Shown here in pieces: positions 14,830-22,667 of a stretch of 24,654 nucleotides of DNA. This DNA comes from JAWXBM01 sp034440115 (GTDB lineage Bacteria > Pseudomonadota > Gammaproteobacteria > Xanthomonadales > SZUA-36). Each line of letters opens with the position of its first letter. Position 1 is the stretch's first letter. The stretch covers positions 1 through 24,654 of the forward strand of contig JAWXBM010000027.1 in the NCBI GenBank assembly GCA_034440115.1, written 5' to 3'. Below the pieces are notes generated by a model. It worked only from the letters and a program-made list of their open reading frames with translations, made no database searches and was not told the origin of the DNA. The translations under genes were made by a program, and so were the position numbers.

Positions 14830-16332
14830 ATGAAAATGGACGACAACAATGGCAAAACCGAAATCCGCCGCACCAAGATTATTGCAACTCTTGGGCCTGC
14901 CACCGACAAGCGGGAAACCTTGCATGCCCTGATCAAGGCCGGGGCTGATGTCTTGCGTTTGAATATGTCTCATGGCCCAATCGAAACCCATGAGCAGCGC
15001 ATGCGGATGGCGCGTGAAGTCGCCGCCGAAACCGGCCGCGAGGTCGCGATCCTGTTCGATCTGCAAGGTCCGAAGATCCGCATCGAGACTTTTGCAGAAG
15101 GTCATGTGGTACTGGAAACAGGTGCCCGGTTCGAGCTGGATACCGGTAATCCTAATCGCCAAGGCAATCAACACGGGGTGGGCGTGGGCTACACCAAGCT
15201 GGCCGAGGATGTGCAGCCCGACAACATCCTGTTACTGGATGATGGTCTGATTTCCATGCGCGTGCTGGCCATCAAAGACAAGAAGATTATCTGCGAAGTG
15301 GAAAACGGCGGTGTGCTGGGTAATCGCAAAGGCATCAACCTGCAGGGAGGCGGCTTGTCCATCGCCGGAATCGCCGAGCATGACCTGCAGCATATTAAAC
15401 TGGCAGCCCGGCTGGATGCTGATTACGTGGCCGTATCGTTTGCCCGCAATGCAGCCGATATGCACCGCGCCCGTGAACTGTTGCGCCAATCCGGCAGCTC
15501 AGCTCATTTGATGGCCAAGATTGAACGTATTGAAGCTATCGACAATCTGGAAGAAATCTGTGATGCCTCTGACGCGATACTGGTAGCACGCGGTGATCTG
15601 GGCGTTGAAATTGGCTTCGCAGAATTACCGGGATTGCAAAAACGCATTATCAGTACAGCTCTGCAACATAGCCGTATCGTCGCCACGGCCACGCAGATGA
15701 TGCAATCCATGGTCGAGAATCCCATACCCACCCGGGCAGAAGTACTGGATGTAGCCAATGCCGTCCTGGACGGCTCGGATGCGGTGATGCTTTCGGCCGA
15801 AACGGCTGTCGGCAGGCACCCGGTCAAGGTCGTCCAGGCCATGCACCGCATTTGTCTCGGCGCTGAGCGGCATTTTGATCGCTCCGGAGTCGTCAACCAG
15901 ATGAATGTTCGGTTTGAGCGCATCGATCAGGCCATCGCCATGGCGGCCATGTACATGGCCAAGAATGTAGGGGTACAGGCCATCGTGGCTTTGACTGAGT
16001 CGGGTTCTACCGCGCAATGGCTTTCCCGAGTGCAATCTTCTGTTCCCATTTTTGCCCTCTCACCCAGCATAGCCAGTCGCCGCCGCATGGCTTTGTTTCG
16101 CGATGTCATACCGGTGGCGCATGAACCAGTAGGTGCCGATATCGAACTGGCCATTCAGGAAGTGCTGCAGATTCTCTGGCACAAGGGTCACGTGAAAGCC
16201 GGTGACCGGCTGATAGTGACTATGGGTGAAAAACTCGGTGATCAGGGCGGAACCAACACGCTGCGACTGATACAGTTGGGGCCACAAGGCGACGTGGAAA
16301 ACCAGTCCGAACTGGATTTATCCAAGGCTTGA
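14830..16332 (+). CDS. pyk: Pyruvate kinase (PykA type)
   Basis: A 500-residue glycolytic enzyme that makes pyruvate and ATP from phosphoenolpyruvate. Landmarks: 'RRTKIIATLGPATD' at the N-terminus, 'LRLNMSHG' (42-49) with R43, N45 and S47, 'FDLQGPKIR', the active-site signature 'MAKIERIEA' with K230 and E232, the Mg-binding 'ARGDLGVEIG' (253-262), and 'TATQMMQSM' followed by 'PTRAEVLDVANAVLDGSDAVMLSAETA'. The overall pattern resembles E. coli PykA more than PykF. The start may be ATG 14830 or ATG 14836; no ribosome binding site is visible for either. It is divergent from the second sulfotransferase, with 95 bp between them, and is followed by the aldolase after 133 bp. Confidence 0.95.
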   Translation: MKMDDNNGKTEIRRTKIIATLGPATDKRETLHALIKAGADVLRLNMSHGPIETHEQRMRMAREVAAETGREVAILFDLQGPKIRIETFAEGHVVLETGARFELDTGNPNRQGNQHGVGVGYTKLAEDVQPDNILLLDDGLISMRVLAIKDKKIICEVENGGVLGNRKGINLQGGGLSIAGIAEHDLQHIKLAARLDADYVAVSFARNAADMHRARELLRQSGSSAHLMAKIERIEAIDNLEEICDASDAILVARGDLGVEIGFAELPGLQKRIISTALQHSRIVATATQMMQSMVENPIPTRAEVLDVANAVLDGSDAVMLSAETAVGRHPVKVVQAMHRICLGAERHFDRSGVVNQMNVRFERIDQAIAMAAMYMAKNVGVQAIVALTESGSTAQWLSRVQSSVPIFALSPSIASRRRMALFRDVIPVAHEPVGADIELAIQEVLQILWHKGHVKAGDRLIVTMGEKLGDQGGTNTLRLIQLGPQGDVENQSELDLSKA

Positions 16333-16336
16333 TGGT

Positions 16337-16362
16337 CCAAATCAGCTTAGCGACGGATTTGG
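16337..16362. other. Hairpin after pyk
   Basis: CCAAATC (16337-16343) and GATTTGG (16356-16362) form a perfect 7-bp stem with a 12-nt loop just past the pyk stop codon. No T-run follows. It may mark the 3' end of the pyk message but is weak as a terminator. Confidence 0.3.
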
Positions 16363-16367
16363 GGTAA

Positions 16368-16396
16368 TGGCCATGTTCCGCCTCAGGCAGTAGAAT
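16368..16396 (+). promoter_or_regulatory. Candidate promoter for fba
   Basis: TAGAAT (16391-16396, 5/6 match to the -10 consensus) is preceded at 17 bp by TGGCCA (16368-16373, 4/6 match to the -35). It would give a leader of about 60 nt for the aldolase gene, which has its own strong AGGAG. This is inference from consensus only. Confidence 0.35.
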
Positions 16397-16465
16397 GTTT
16401 ATCTTGCAGCGCTAAAACCCAGCCCAGCCTGGGGATTGGCTAATTTCAATTCTCAGGAGTCATCA

Positions 16466-17485
16466 ATGAGCAGTTCGGATCTGGTAACGGTCGCGCAGGC
16501 CATGGTTGCAGAAGGCAAGGGCATACTTGCCATAGACGAGAGCACTGGCACCATTGCCAAACGCTTCAAATCGATCAAGGTAGAGTGCACGGAAGCAAAC
16601 CGGCGTGCTTATCGGGAAATGTTGTTGACCACGCCAGGCTTGGGCAAGCACATCTCCGGTGCCATTTTGTACGATGAAACTCTGCGCCAATCAACCGCTG
16701 ATGGCCGAAGTTTCGTCAGTGTTATGCAAGAAGCCGGCATTCTGCCCGGCATCAAAGTAGACATGGGTGCACACCTGCTGGCTGGCCATCCTGATGAGAA
16801 AATCACGGAAGGTCTGGATGGCCTACGTGCTCGTCTCGAAGAGTACCGCGCGCTCGGTGCACGCTTTGCCAAGTGGCGCGCAGTCATCACCATTGGCGAA
16901 ACCATTCCTACTTCTTCCTGCGTTGATGCCAACGCTCATGCGCTGGCGCGTTACGCAGCACTGTGCCAGGAAGCTGGTATTGTGCCCGTGGTCGAGCCGG
17001 AAGTGCTGATGGATGGCAGCCACAGCCTGGACGAGTCTTTCGAAGTTACCGAGGCCACCCTGCGTTCGCTGTTTCACCAATTGTATGAGCAGAATGTGCT
17101 GCTGGAAGGCACCATTCTCAAAGCGAGTATGGTGATATCCGGCTCAGAGGCATCATCCCGTGCTGGTGTGCAGGACGTTGCCGAAGCTACCGTGCAATGC
17201 TTGTTAAACGCAGTTCCTGCAGCCACGGCTGGCGTGGTATTCCTGTCTGGTGGACAATCAGATGAAGAAGCCACCGCGCATCTGGATGCCATGAACAAAC
17301 TGGGTGCTTTCCCATGGCCGTTGACATTTTCTTATGGCCGCGCCTTGCAGGCAGCCGCTTTGAGTGTCTGGGGTGAGAATATTTCTGCCAATGCGGCTGC
17401 CGCACAAAAACGCTTGGCACATCGCGCACGCATGAACGGGCTGGCTGCGGTGGGTGAATATGATGCCAGCCAGGAAGCGGCTTGA
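16466..17485 (+). CDS. fba: Fructose-bisphosphate aldolase, class I (Schiff-base type)
   Basis: A 339-residue class I aldolase of the type best known from animals and plants. It splits fructose 1,6-bisphosphate into two triose phosphates through a lysine Schiff base, without a metal ion. Landmarks: 'GKGILAIDESTGTIAKRF' with D23, 'FAKWR' with K136, 'VEPEVLMDG' with E177 and E179, and the active-site signature 'LLEGTILKASMV' with K219 as Schiff-base lysine. 'FLSGGQSDEEAT' and 'FSYGRALQ' complete the barrel. ATG 16466 is chosen over an upstream in-frame TTG because AGGAG (16455-16459) precedes it. Many gammaproteobacteria use the unrelated zinc-dependent class II enzyme here; class I in this cluster is reminiscent of Xanthomonas. 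A GC-rich stem-loop follows the gene. Confidence 0.95.
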   Translation: MSSSDLVTVAQAMVAEGKGILAIDESTGTIAKRFKSIKVECTEANRRAYREMLLTTPGLGKHISGAILYDETLRQSTADGRSFVSVMQEAGILPGIKVDMGAHLLAGHPDEKITEGLDGLRARLEEYRALGARFAKWRAVITIGETIPTSSCVDANAHALARYAALCQEAGIVPVVEPEVLMDGSHSLDESFEVTEATLRSLFHQLYEQNVLLEGTILKASMVISGSEASSRAGVQDVAEATVQCLLNAVPAATAGVVFLSGGQSDEEATAHLDAMNKLGAFPWPLTFSYGRALQAAALSVWGENISANAAAAQKRLAHRARMNGLAAVGEYDASQEAA

Positions 17486-17518
17486 GAGCGAGCTGAGCAC
17501 CTGTATCTGGAGTAGCTG

Positions 17519-17544
17519 GCAGCCCGGCTTTTTGAGCGGGCTGC
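17519..17544. terminator. Perfect 8-bp GC-rich stem-loop after fba
   Basis: GCAGCCCG (17519-17526), a 10-nt loop containing five T residues, and CGGGCTGC (17537-17544) lie 34 bp after the aldolase stop codon. The stem is typical of a terminator, but the following bases (GTTATCCATTATG) are only moderately T-rich. It is therefore a possible weak terminator or 3'-end stabiliser separating fba from maeB. Confidence 0.45.
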
Positions 17545-17599
17545 GTTATCCATTATGTACGTTGTCTTTGATGCCGAGAGTTCGGCCAACAGGCCCTAA

Positions 17600-19888
17600 A
17601 TGACTTCCAATCTGAAAGAAAATGCGCTGAATTATCACCGCTATCCTACACCGGGCAAAATCAAGATCACGCCAACCAAACCGGTCACCACTCAGCAGGA
17701 TTTGGCGCTGGCTTATTCACCGGGTGTGGCGGCAGCCTGCGAGCTGATTCGTGAAAACCCCGAAGCGGTAGTCGAAGTCACGGCGCGCGGTAACCTGGTG
17801 GCTGTAATCAGTAACGGCACGGCCGTGTTGGGACTGGGTGATATTGGTCCGCTGGCGGCCAAGCCGGTGATGGAAGGCAAAGCCGTACTGTTCAAGAAAT
17901 TTGCCGACATCGACGTATTCGATATTGAGATTGCCGAAAAGGATCCAGACAAGCTGATCGATATCATCGCTGCGCTGGAGCCAACTTTTGGCGGAATCAA
18001 TCTGGAAGACATCAAGGCGCCGGAATGTTTCCATGTAGAGGCCAGCCTGCGGAAACGAATGTCCATACCGGTGTTCCACGATGACCAGCATGGCACCGCC
18101 ATCATTACCGCTGCTGCGGTGCTGAATGCCTTACAAGTTGTCCGTAAAAATATAGCCGAAGTACGCCTGGTCGCCTCAGGTGCAGGTGCCGCTGGCATGG
18201 CTTGCCTGGATTTGCTGGTCAACCTGGGTTTGACCAAAGAACACATAACCGTGGTCGATCGATGCGGGGTAATTTTTACCGGCCGCATCGAAGACATGGA
18301 TGAGCGCAAAAAAGCTTATGCCGTAGAAACGGATATGCGCACCTTGGGAGAGGTCATCAGCGGCGCTGATATTTTCCTGGGCGTATCCGCCGGTGGTGTA
18401 CTGAGCAAGGACATGGTGAGAAGCATGGCCGATCAGCCCATCATCCTGGCTTTGGCCAATCCCAATCCGGAGATACTGCCGGAAGACGCACGCGAGGCAC
18501 GGCCGGATGCCATTATCGCCACTGGGCGCTCGGACTATCCCAACCAGGTCAATAATGTGTTGTGCTTTCCGTACATATTCCGCGGTGCACTGGACGTCGG
18601 TGCCAGCATCATTAATGACGAGATGAAAATGGCTTGTGTGCGTGCCATTGCCGAACTTGCACAGATGGAATTCCAGCAGGTTGGGGCAGGCCGTCACTCA
18701 GGCGAAACCCAGCAGTTCGGCCCGGATTACATCATTCCCCGACCATTTGATCCGCGCTTGCTGGTGCAATTGGCACCCGCAGTGGCACAGGCCGCCATGG
18801 ATAGTGGCGTGGCCAAACGTCCTATTAAAGACATGGATGCCTACCGCGAAAAGCTGGAGCAGTTTGTTTATCGCACCGGCCTGCTGATGAAGCCTGTATT
18901 TGATGCCGCTCGCTCGCATCCCAAACGCGTGGTTTATGCGGATGGCGAAGAGCCGGTTATTCTGCGTGCTGTGCAATCGGTGGTGGATAACGGCATGGCC
19001 CAACCGATTTTGATCGGCCGGCCGGAAGTGGTGGAGGCACGTATTGAAAAATTGGGTCTGAGGTTGAAGTCGGGTGTCGACTTTGAATTGGTTAATCCCC
19101 ACTCTGATCCACGCTTTTGGGATTATTGGACTACTTACCACTCCATCATGGAGCGCAATGGTGTTTCTCCTGACACGGCTAAAGTCATAGTTCGAACCAG
19201 AAACAGTGTCATTGGCAGCCTGATGGTTTATCGCGGTGAAGCTGATGCGCTGATTACAGGCGTGGTGGGGCGTTACCGCGTAAACCTCGAAAACGTGTTG
19301 GACGTCATCGGACTCAAACCGGGTGCGAAAATCGCCGCTTCGCTGGCTGCGCTAAACACCGACGATGGTACTTATTTTGTGGCCGACACCCACGTGAATG
19401 AAAATCCCACGGCCGAAGAGATTGCCGAAATTACACGCATGGCAGCGGAGAAGCTGCATATCTTTGGCTTACGCCCCCGCGTGGCCTTGCTGTCGCATTC
19501 TGCATTCGGCAGTCACAGGGATGGCAGCGCAGCAAAAATGAAGCAGGCATTGCAGATACTGCGCCAAACCGACCCAGAACTGGAAGTGGAAGGTGAAATG
19601 ACTGCAGACATGGCTTTGGACGAAGCCTTCCGAAAGTACATATTCCCCAATAGCAGATTGCGTGGTCCAGCCAATTTGCTGATCATGCCCAGTCTGGATT
19701 CTGCGCATATTGCGTTTAATATGGCACGGGTGATCAGCAACGGCGTCAGTGTTGGTCCGATACTACTGGGAGCTGGCAAGCCCGCGCATGTATTGACGCC
19801 ATCCGCATCACCCAGGCGCGTGGTCAATATGACCGCCCTGGTCGTGGCAGAAGCTCAATTGTACGAGCAGGCGCAAGCCGGTGTATGA
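17600..19888 (+). CDS. maeB: NADP-dependent malic enzyme with C-terminal phosphotransacetylase-like domain (MaeB type)
   Basis: A 762-residue fusion protein. Residues about 1-425 are malic enzyme, converting malate to pyruvate, CO2 and NAD(P)H: 'LAYSPGVAAAC' (37-47), K94 in 'MEGKAVLFKKFADIDVFD', the metal site 'INLEDIKAPECF' and 'FHDDQHGTAII' (159-169), and the nucleotide loop 'GAGAAGMA' (194-201). Residues about 430-762 resemble phosphate acetyltransferase ('GEEPVILRAVQ', 'ALITGVVGRY', 'LRGPANLLIMPSLDSAHIA'). In MaeB proteins this part acts as an acetyl-CoA-responsive regulatory domain rather than an enzyme. The gene lies 49 bp before aceE, so pyruvate production and use may be co-regulated. 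The last seven codons are tandemly duplicated across the stop codon. The start has AGG about 7 nt upstream. Confidence 0.95.
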   Translation: MTSNLKENALNYHRYPTPGKIKITPTKPVTTQQDLALAYSPGVAAACELIRENPEAVVEVTARGNLVAVISNGTAVLGLGDIGPLAAKPVMEGKAVLFKKFADIDVFDIEIAEKDPDKLIDIIAALEPTFGGINLEDIKAPECFHVEASLRKRMSIPVFHDDQHGTAIITAAAVLNALQVVRKNIAEVRLVASGAGAAGMACLDLLVNLGLTKEHITVVDRCGVIFTGRIEDMDERKKAYAVETDMRTLGEVISGADIFLGVSAGGVLSKDMVRSMADQPIILALANPNPEILPEDAREARPDAIIATGRSDYPNQVNNVLCFPYIFRGALDVGASIINDEMKMACVRAIAELAQMEFQQVGAGRHSGETQQFGPDYIIPRPFDPRLLVQLAPAVAQAAMDSGVAKRPIKDMDAYREKLEQFVYRTGLLMKPVFDAARSHPKRVVYADGEEPVILRAVQSVVDNGMAQPILIGRPEVVEARIEKLGLRLKSGVDFELVNPHSDPRFWDYWTTYHSIMERNGVSPDTAKVIVRTRNSVIGSLMVYRGEADALITGVVGRYRVNLENVLDVIGLKPGAKIAASLAALNTDDGTYFVADTHVNENPTAEEIAEITRMAAEKLHIFGLRPRVALLSHSAFGSHRDGSAAKMKQALQILRQTDPELEVEGEMTADMALDEAFRKYIFPNSRLRGPANLLIMPSLDSAHIAFNMARVISNGVSVGPILLGAGKPAHVLTPSASPRRVVNMTALVVAEAQLYEQAQAGV

Positions 19889-19905
19889 ACAAGCGCAGGC
19901 CGGGC
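19862..19905 (+). repeat. 22-bp imperfect tandem duplication spanning the maeB stop codon
   Basis: Copy 1 (19862-19883) encodes the last codons of maeB (YEQAQAG plus one base). Copy 2 (19884-19905) overlaps the stop codon and would encode YEQAQAG again in the +1 frame, continuing LASEME to a TAG at 19923-19925. The copies differ at five positions, all of them third codon positions in the copy 2 frame. This suggests copy 2 was once translated and a one-base shift later shortened the protein. Confidence 0.6.
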
Positions 19906-19937
19906 TTGCCAGCGAAATGGAATAGTAAGGGACGCAG

Positions 19938-22610
19938 ATGAATAGCGAAGAAGATAAATTGCACCGCGACAGCGATCCACTGGAAACCCAGGAGTGGCAG
20001 GATTCGCTGCGTGCGGTAATCGAACGTGAAGGCCCCAACCGGGCTCACTTCCTGTTGGAAAAGCTGGTTGATCAAACCCGTCGTTCTGGTGGTTATTTGC
20101 CTTATGATGCGACCACCGCTTATATCAACACCATTCCAACACACATGGAAACGCGCAGCCCCGGCGATGCCGAGATGGAACACCGCATTCGCTCTATTAT
20201 CCGCTGGAATGCGATGGCCATGGTGTTGCGGGCGGGCAAGCGGGGTGGAGAACTAGGAGGTCACATCGCCAGCTTTGCCTCAGCAGCGACCTTGTATGAC
20301 GTTGGCTTCAATCACTTCTGGCGTGGTCCTGAGCATCCCGGTGGTGGCGACCTGGTTTACTTCCAGGGGCATTCATCGCCGGGCATCTACGCCCGTTCTT
20401 TCCTTGAAGGCCGCATCGCTGAAAATGCAATGGATCATTTTCGCGAGGAAACCGGTGGTGAGGGGCTGAGCTCCTACCCACATCCCTGGCTGATGCCCGA
20501 TTATTGGCAATTCCCCACGGTATCCATGGGTCTGGGGCCGATTATGGCCATTTATCAGGCACGCTTCCTCAAGTATCTGCACGATCGCGGCATTGCTGAC
20601 ACTTCGCAACGCAAAGTCTGGTGCTTCCTCGGCGATGGTGAAACCGACGAGCCCGAATCCTTGGGTGCCATTTCGCTGGCCGGGCGGGAAAAACTCAACA
20701 ACCTGGTATTTGTGGTCAACTGCAATTTGCAGCGCCTTGATGGTCCAGTTCGAGGCAACGGTAAAATCATTCAGGAACTGGAAGGGGTTTTCCGCGGTGC
20801 ACGTTGGAGTGTGCTGAAGGTCATTTGGGGTAGCTACTGGGATCCCTTGTTCGCCAAAGACAAGGACGGCTTGCTGCGCCAGCGCATGGAAGAAGCCGTT
20901 GATGGCGAGTACCAGAACTACAAAGCCAAGGGTGGCGCCTATACGCGCGAACATTTCTTTGGCAAGTATCCCGAATTGAAAGAAATGGTCGCCAGTATGT
21001 CTGACGAAGATATCTGGCGGCTGAACCGTGGCGGCCATGATCCACATAAACTCTATGCGGCTTATGATCTGGCGATGAAGCCGCGCGAGCGTCCGCTGGT
21101 GATCCTGGCTAAAACCGTCAAGGGTTATGGCATGGGTGGTGCCGGTGAAGCGCAAAACATCACGCATCAACAGAAGAAGATGGATCCTGAATCAATCCGG
21201 CAATTCCGCGATCGATTCAACGTGCCGGTGCCGGATGACAAGATCGAAAGCATTCCCTATTACCATCCGGGGCCGGACAGCCCTGAGGTGAAGTACATGC
21301 TGGAGCGGCGTAAAGATCTGGGTGGCTTTCTGCCACAGCGACGTACCGAGTATGAGAAGCTCGAAAGCCCGCCGTTGTCCGCTTTTGAGTCGGTGATGAA
21401 ATCCACCGGAGAGCGGGAAATCAGCACCACCATGGCCTTTGTTCGCACATTGGCCATATTGCTGCGCGATCAGGCTATTGCTGCGCGCATTGTGCCCATC
21501 GTTGCGGATGAAGCACGAACCTTTGGCATGGAAGGCATGTTCCGCCAGTTGGGAATTTATTCTTCCATCGGCCAGCTTTACACGCCGGTGGATTCCGACC
21601 AGTTGATGTTTTACAAGGAAGACAAGAAAGGCCAGATCCTGCAGGAAGGTATTACCGAAGCTGGGGCCATGTCGTCCTGGATCGCGGCAGCGACCAGCTA
21701 TTCCAGTAACGGCGTGGCCATGATCCCATTCTTTATTTTCTATTCCATGTTCGGATTTCAGCGCATTGGTGACCTGGCCTGGGCTGCAGGTGATATGCGC
21801 GCCAAGGGTTTCCTGATCGGCGGCACGGCCGGGCGCACCACGCTTAACGGCGAAGGCCTGCAGCACGAGGACGGCAACAGCCACATGATGTCCGGCATGG
21901 TGCCGAACTGTATTTCCTATGATCCGGCATTTGCCTTTGAAGTTGCCGTCATCATCCAGGACGGCATGCGGCGCATGTTTGAAGAACAGCAAGACGTTTA
22001 TTACTACATTACGGTAATGAACGAGAACTACACCCACCCTGACATGCCAGAAGGTGCCGAAGAAGGCATTCGCAGAGGTCTGTACCAACTGCGGAAGGGC
22101 GGCGACCACGGTCGCAAAGTGCAACTGCTGGGCTCAGGAACCATATTGCGTGAGTCCATTGCGGCAGCGAATATCCTGGAGCAGGATTTCGGTATTTCAG
22201 CGGATATCTGGAGTGCTACCAGTTTCACCGAACTGCGCCGTGATGGCGTGGATTGTGCCCGCTGGAATCGCCTGAACCCGGAGAAAGAACCGCGCATACC
22301 CTGGATAACTCAATGTCTTGCCGAGCAGCCCGGGCCAATGATTGCAGCTACCGATTATGTGCGGGCGTTCGCCGATCAGGTGCGTGGTTTCCTGCCTGGA
22401 CAGGATTACATCGTACTGGGTACCGATGGTTTTGGCCGTTCTGATACCCGCGAGCGTCTGCGAAAGTTCTTTGAAGTGGATCGCTTCAACATCGCTTACG
22501 CGGCGATTTATGCCCTCTACCGCAAAGGCCAGTTTGGCCAGAGTGAGCTGCTGGCCGCTCGCAGCAAATTGGGATTGGATCCGGATAAAATCAATCCAAC
22601 CCTTGTTTGA
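19938..22610 (+). CDS. aceE: Pyruvate dehydrogenase E1 component (homodimeric type)
   Basis: An 890-residue, full-length homodimeric E1. It decarboxylates pyruvate with thiamine diphosphate and passes the acetyl group to the lipoyl domain of E2. Landmarks: 'YINTIPTHMETRSPGD', 'GGELGGHIASFASAATLY', 'FQGHSSPGIYARSFLEGR', 'SSYPHPWLMPDYWQFPTVSMGLGPI', the ThDP/Mg motif 'GDGETDEPES' (232-241) with N261 in 'VVNCNLQRLDG', and 'DEARTFGMEGMFRQLGIY' in the middle domain. The C-terminal part ('VLGTDGFGRSDTRERLR') is present. AAGGGA lies about 9 nt before the ATG. It opens the PDH operon, with aceF 57 bp downstream, and follows maeB by only 49 bp. Confidence 0.97.
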   Translation: MNSEEDKLHRDSDPLETQEWQDSLRAVIEREGPNRAHFLLEKLVDQTRRSGGYLPYDATTAYINTIPTHMETRSPGDAEMEHRIRSIIRWNAMAMVLRAGKRGGELGGHIASFASAATLYDVGFNHFWRGPEHPGGGDLVYFQGHSSPGIYARSFLEGRIAENAMDHFREETGGEGLSSYPHPWLMPDYWQFPTVSMGLGPIMAIYQARFLKYLHDRGIADTSQRKVWCFLGDGETDEPESLGAISLAGREKLNNLVFVVNCNLQRLDGPVRGNGKIIQELEGVFRGARWSVLKVIWGSYWDPLFAKDKDGLLRQRMEEAVDGEYQNYKAKGGAYTREHFFGKYPELKEMVASMSDEDIWRLNRGGHDPHKLYAAYDLAMKPRERPLVILAKTVKGYGMGGAGEAQNITHQQKKMDPESIRQFRDRFNVPVPDDKIESIPYYHPGPDSPEVKYMLERRKDLGGFLPQRRTEYEKLESPPLSAFESVMKSTGEREISTTMAFVRTLAILLRDQAIAARIVPIVADEARTFGMEGMFRQLGIYSSIGQLYTPVDSDQLMFYKEDKKGQILQEGITEAGAMSSWIAAATSYSSNGVAMIPFFIFYSMFGFQRIGDLAWAAGDMRAKGFLIGGTAGRTTLNGEGLQHEDGNSHMMSGMVPNCISYDPAFAFEVAVIIQDGMRRMFEEQQDVYYYITVMNENYTHPDMPEGAEEGIRRGLYQLRKGGDHGRKVQLLGSGTILRESIAAANILEQDFGISADIWSATSFTELRRDGVDCARWNRLNPEKEPRIPWITQCLAEQPGPMIAATDYVRAFADQVRGFLPGQDYIVLGTDGFGRSDTRERLRKFFEVDRFNIAYAAIYALYRKGQFGQSELLAARSKLGLDPDKINPTLV

Positions 22611-22667
22611 TGCCCAGATCATGTGATGAACTGAAATGAGCAATGGAGCCTGAAGTGAGAATCAGCA

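Noticed and set aside
16436..16465. TTG start ten codons upstream of fba
   Set aside because: ATG 16466 follows AGGAG at correct spacing and matches the family N-terminus better.
20373..21170. Open frame (265 codons) on the minus strand opposite the first half of aceE
   Set aside because: It covers the conserved ThDP-binding region of aceE in antisense and shows no protein motif.
21192..22124. Long open frame (310 codons) on the minus strand opposite aceE
   Set aside because: It is fully antisense to a conserved aceE region, with no recognisable domain, signal or ribosome binding site.
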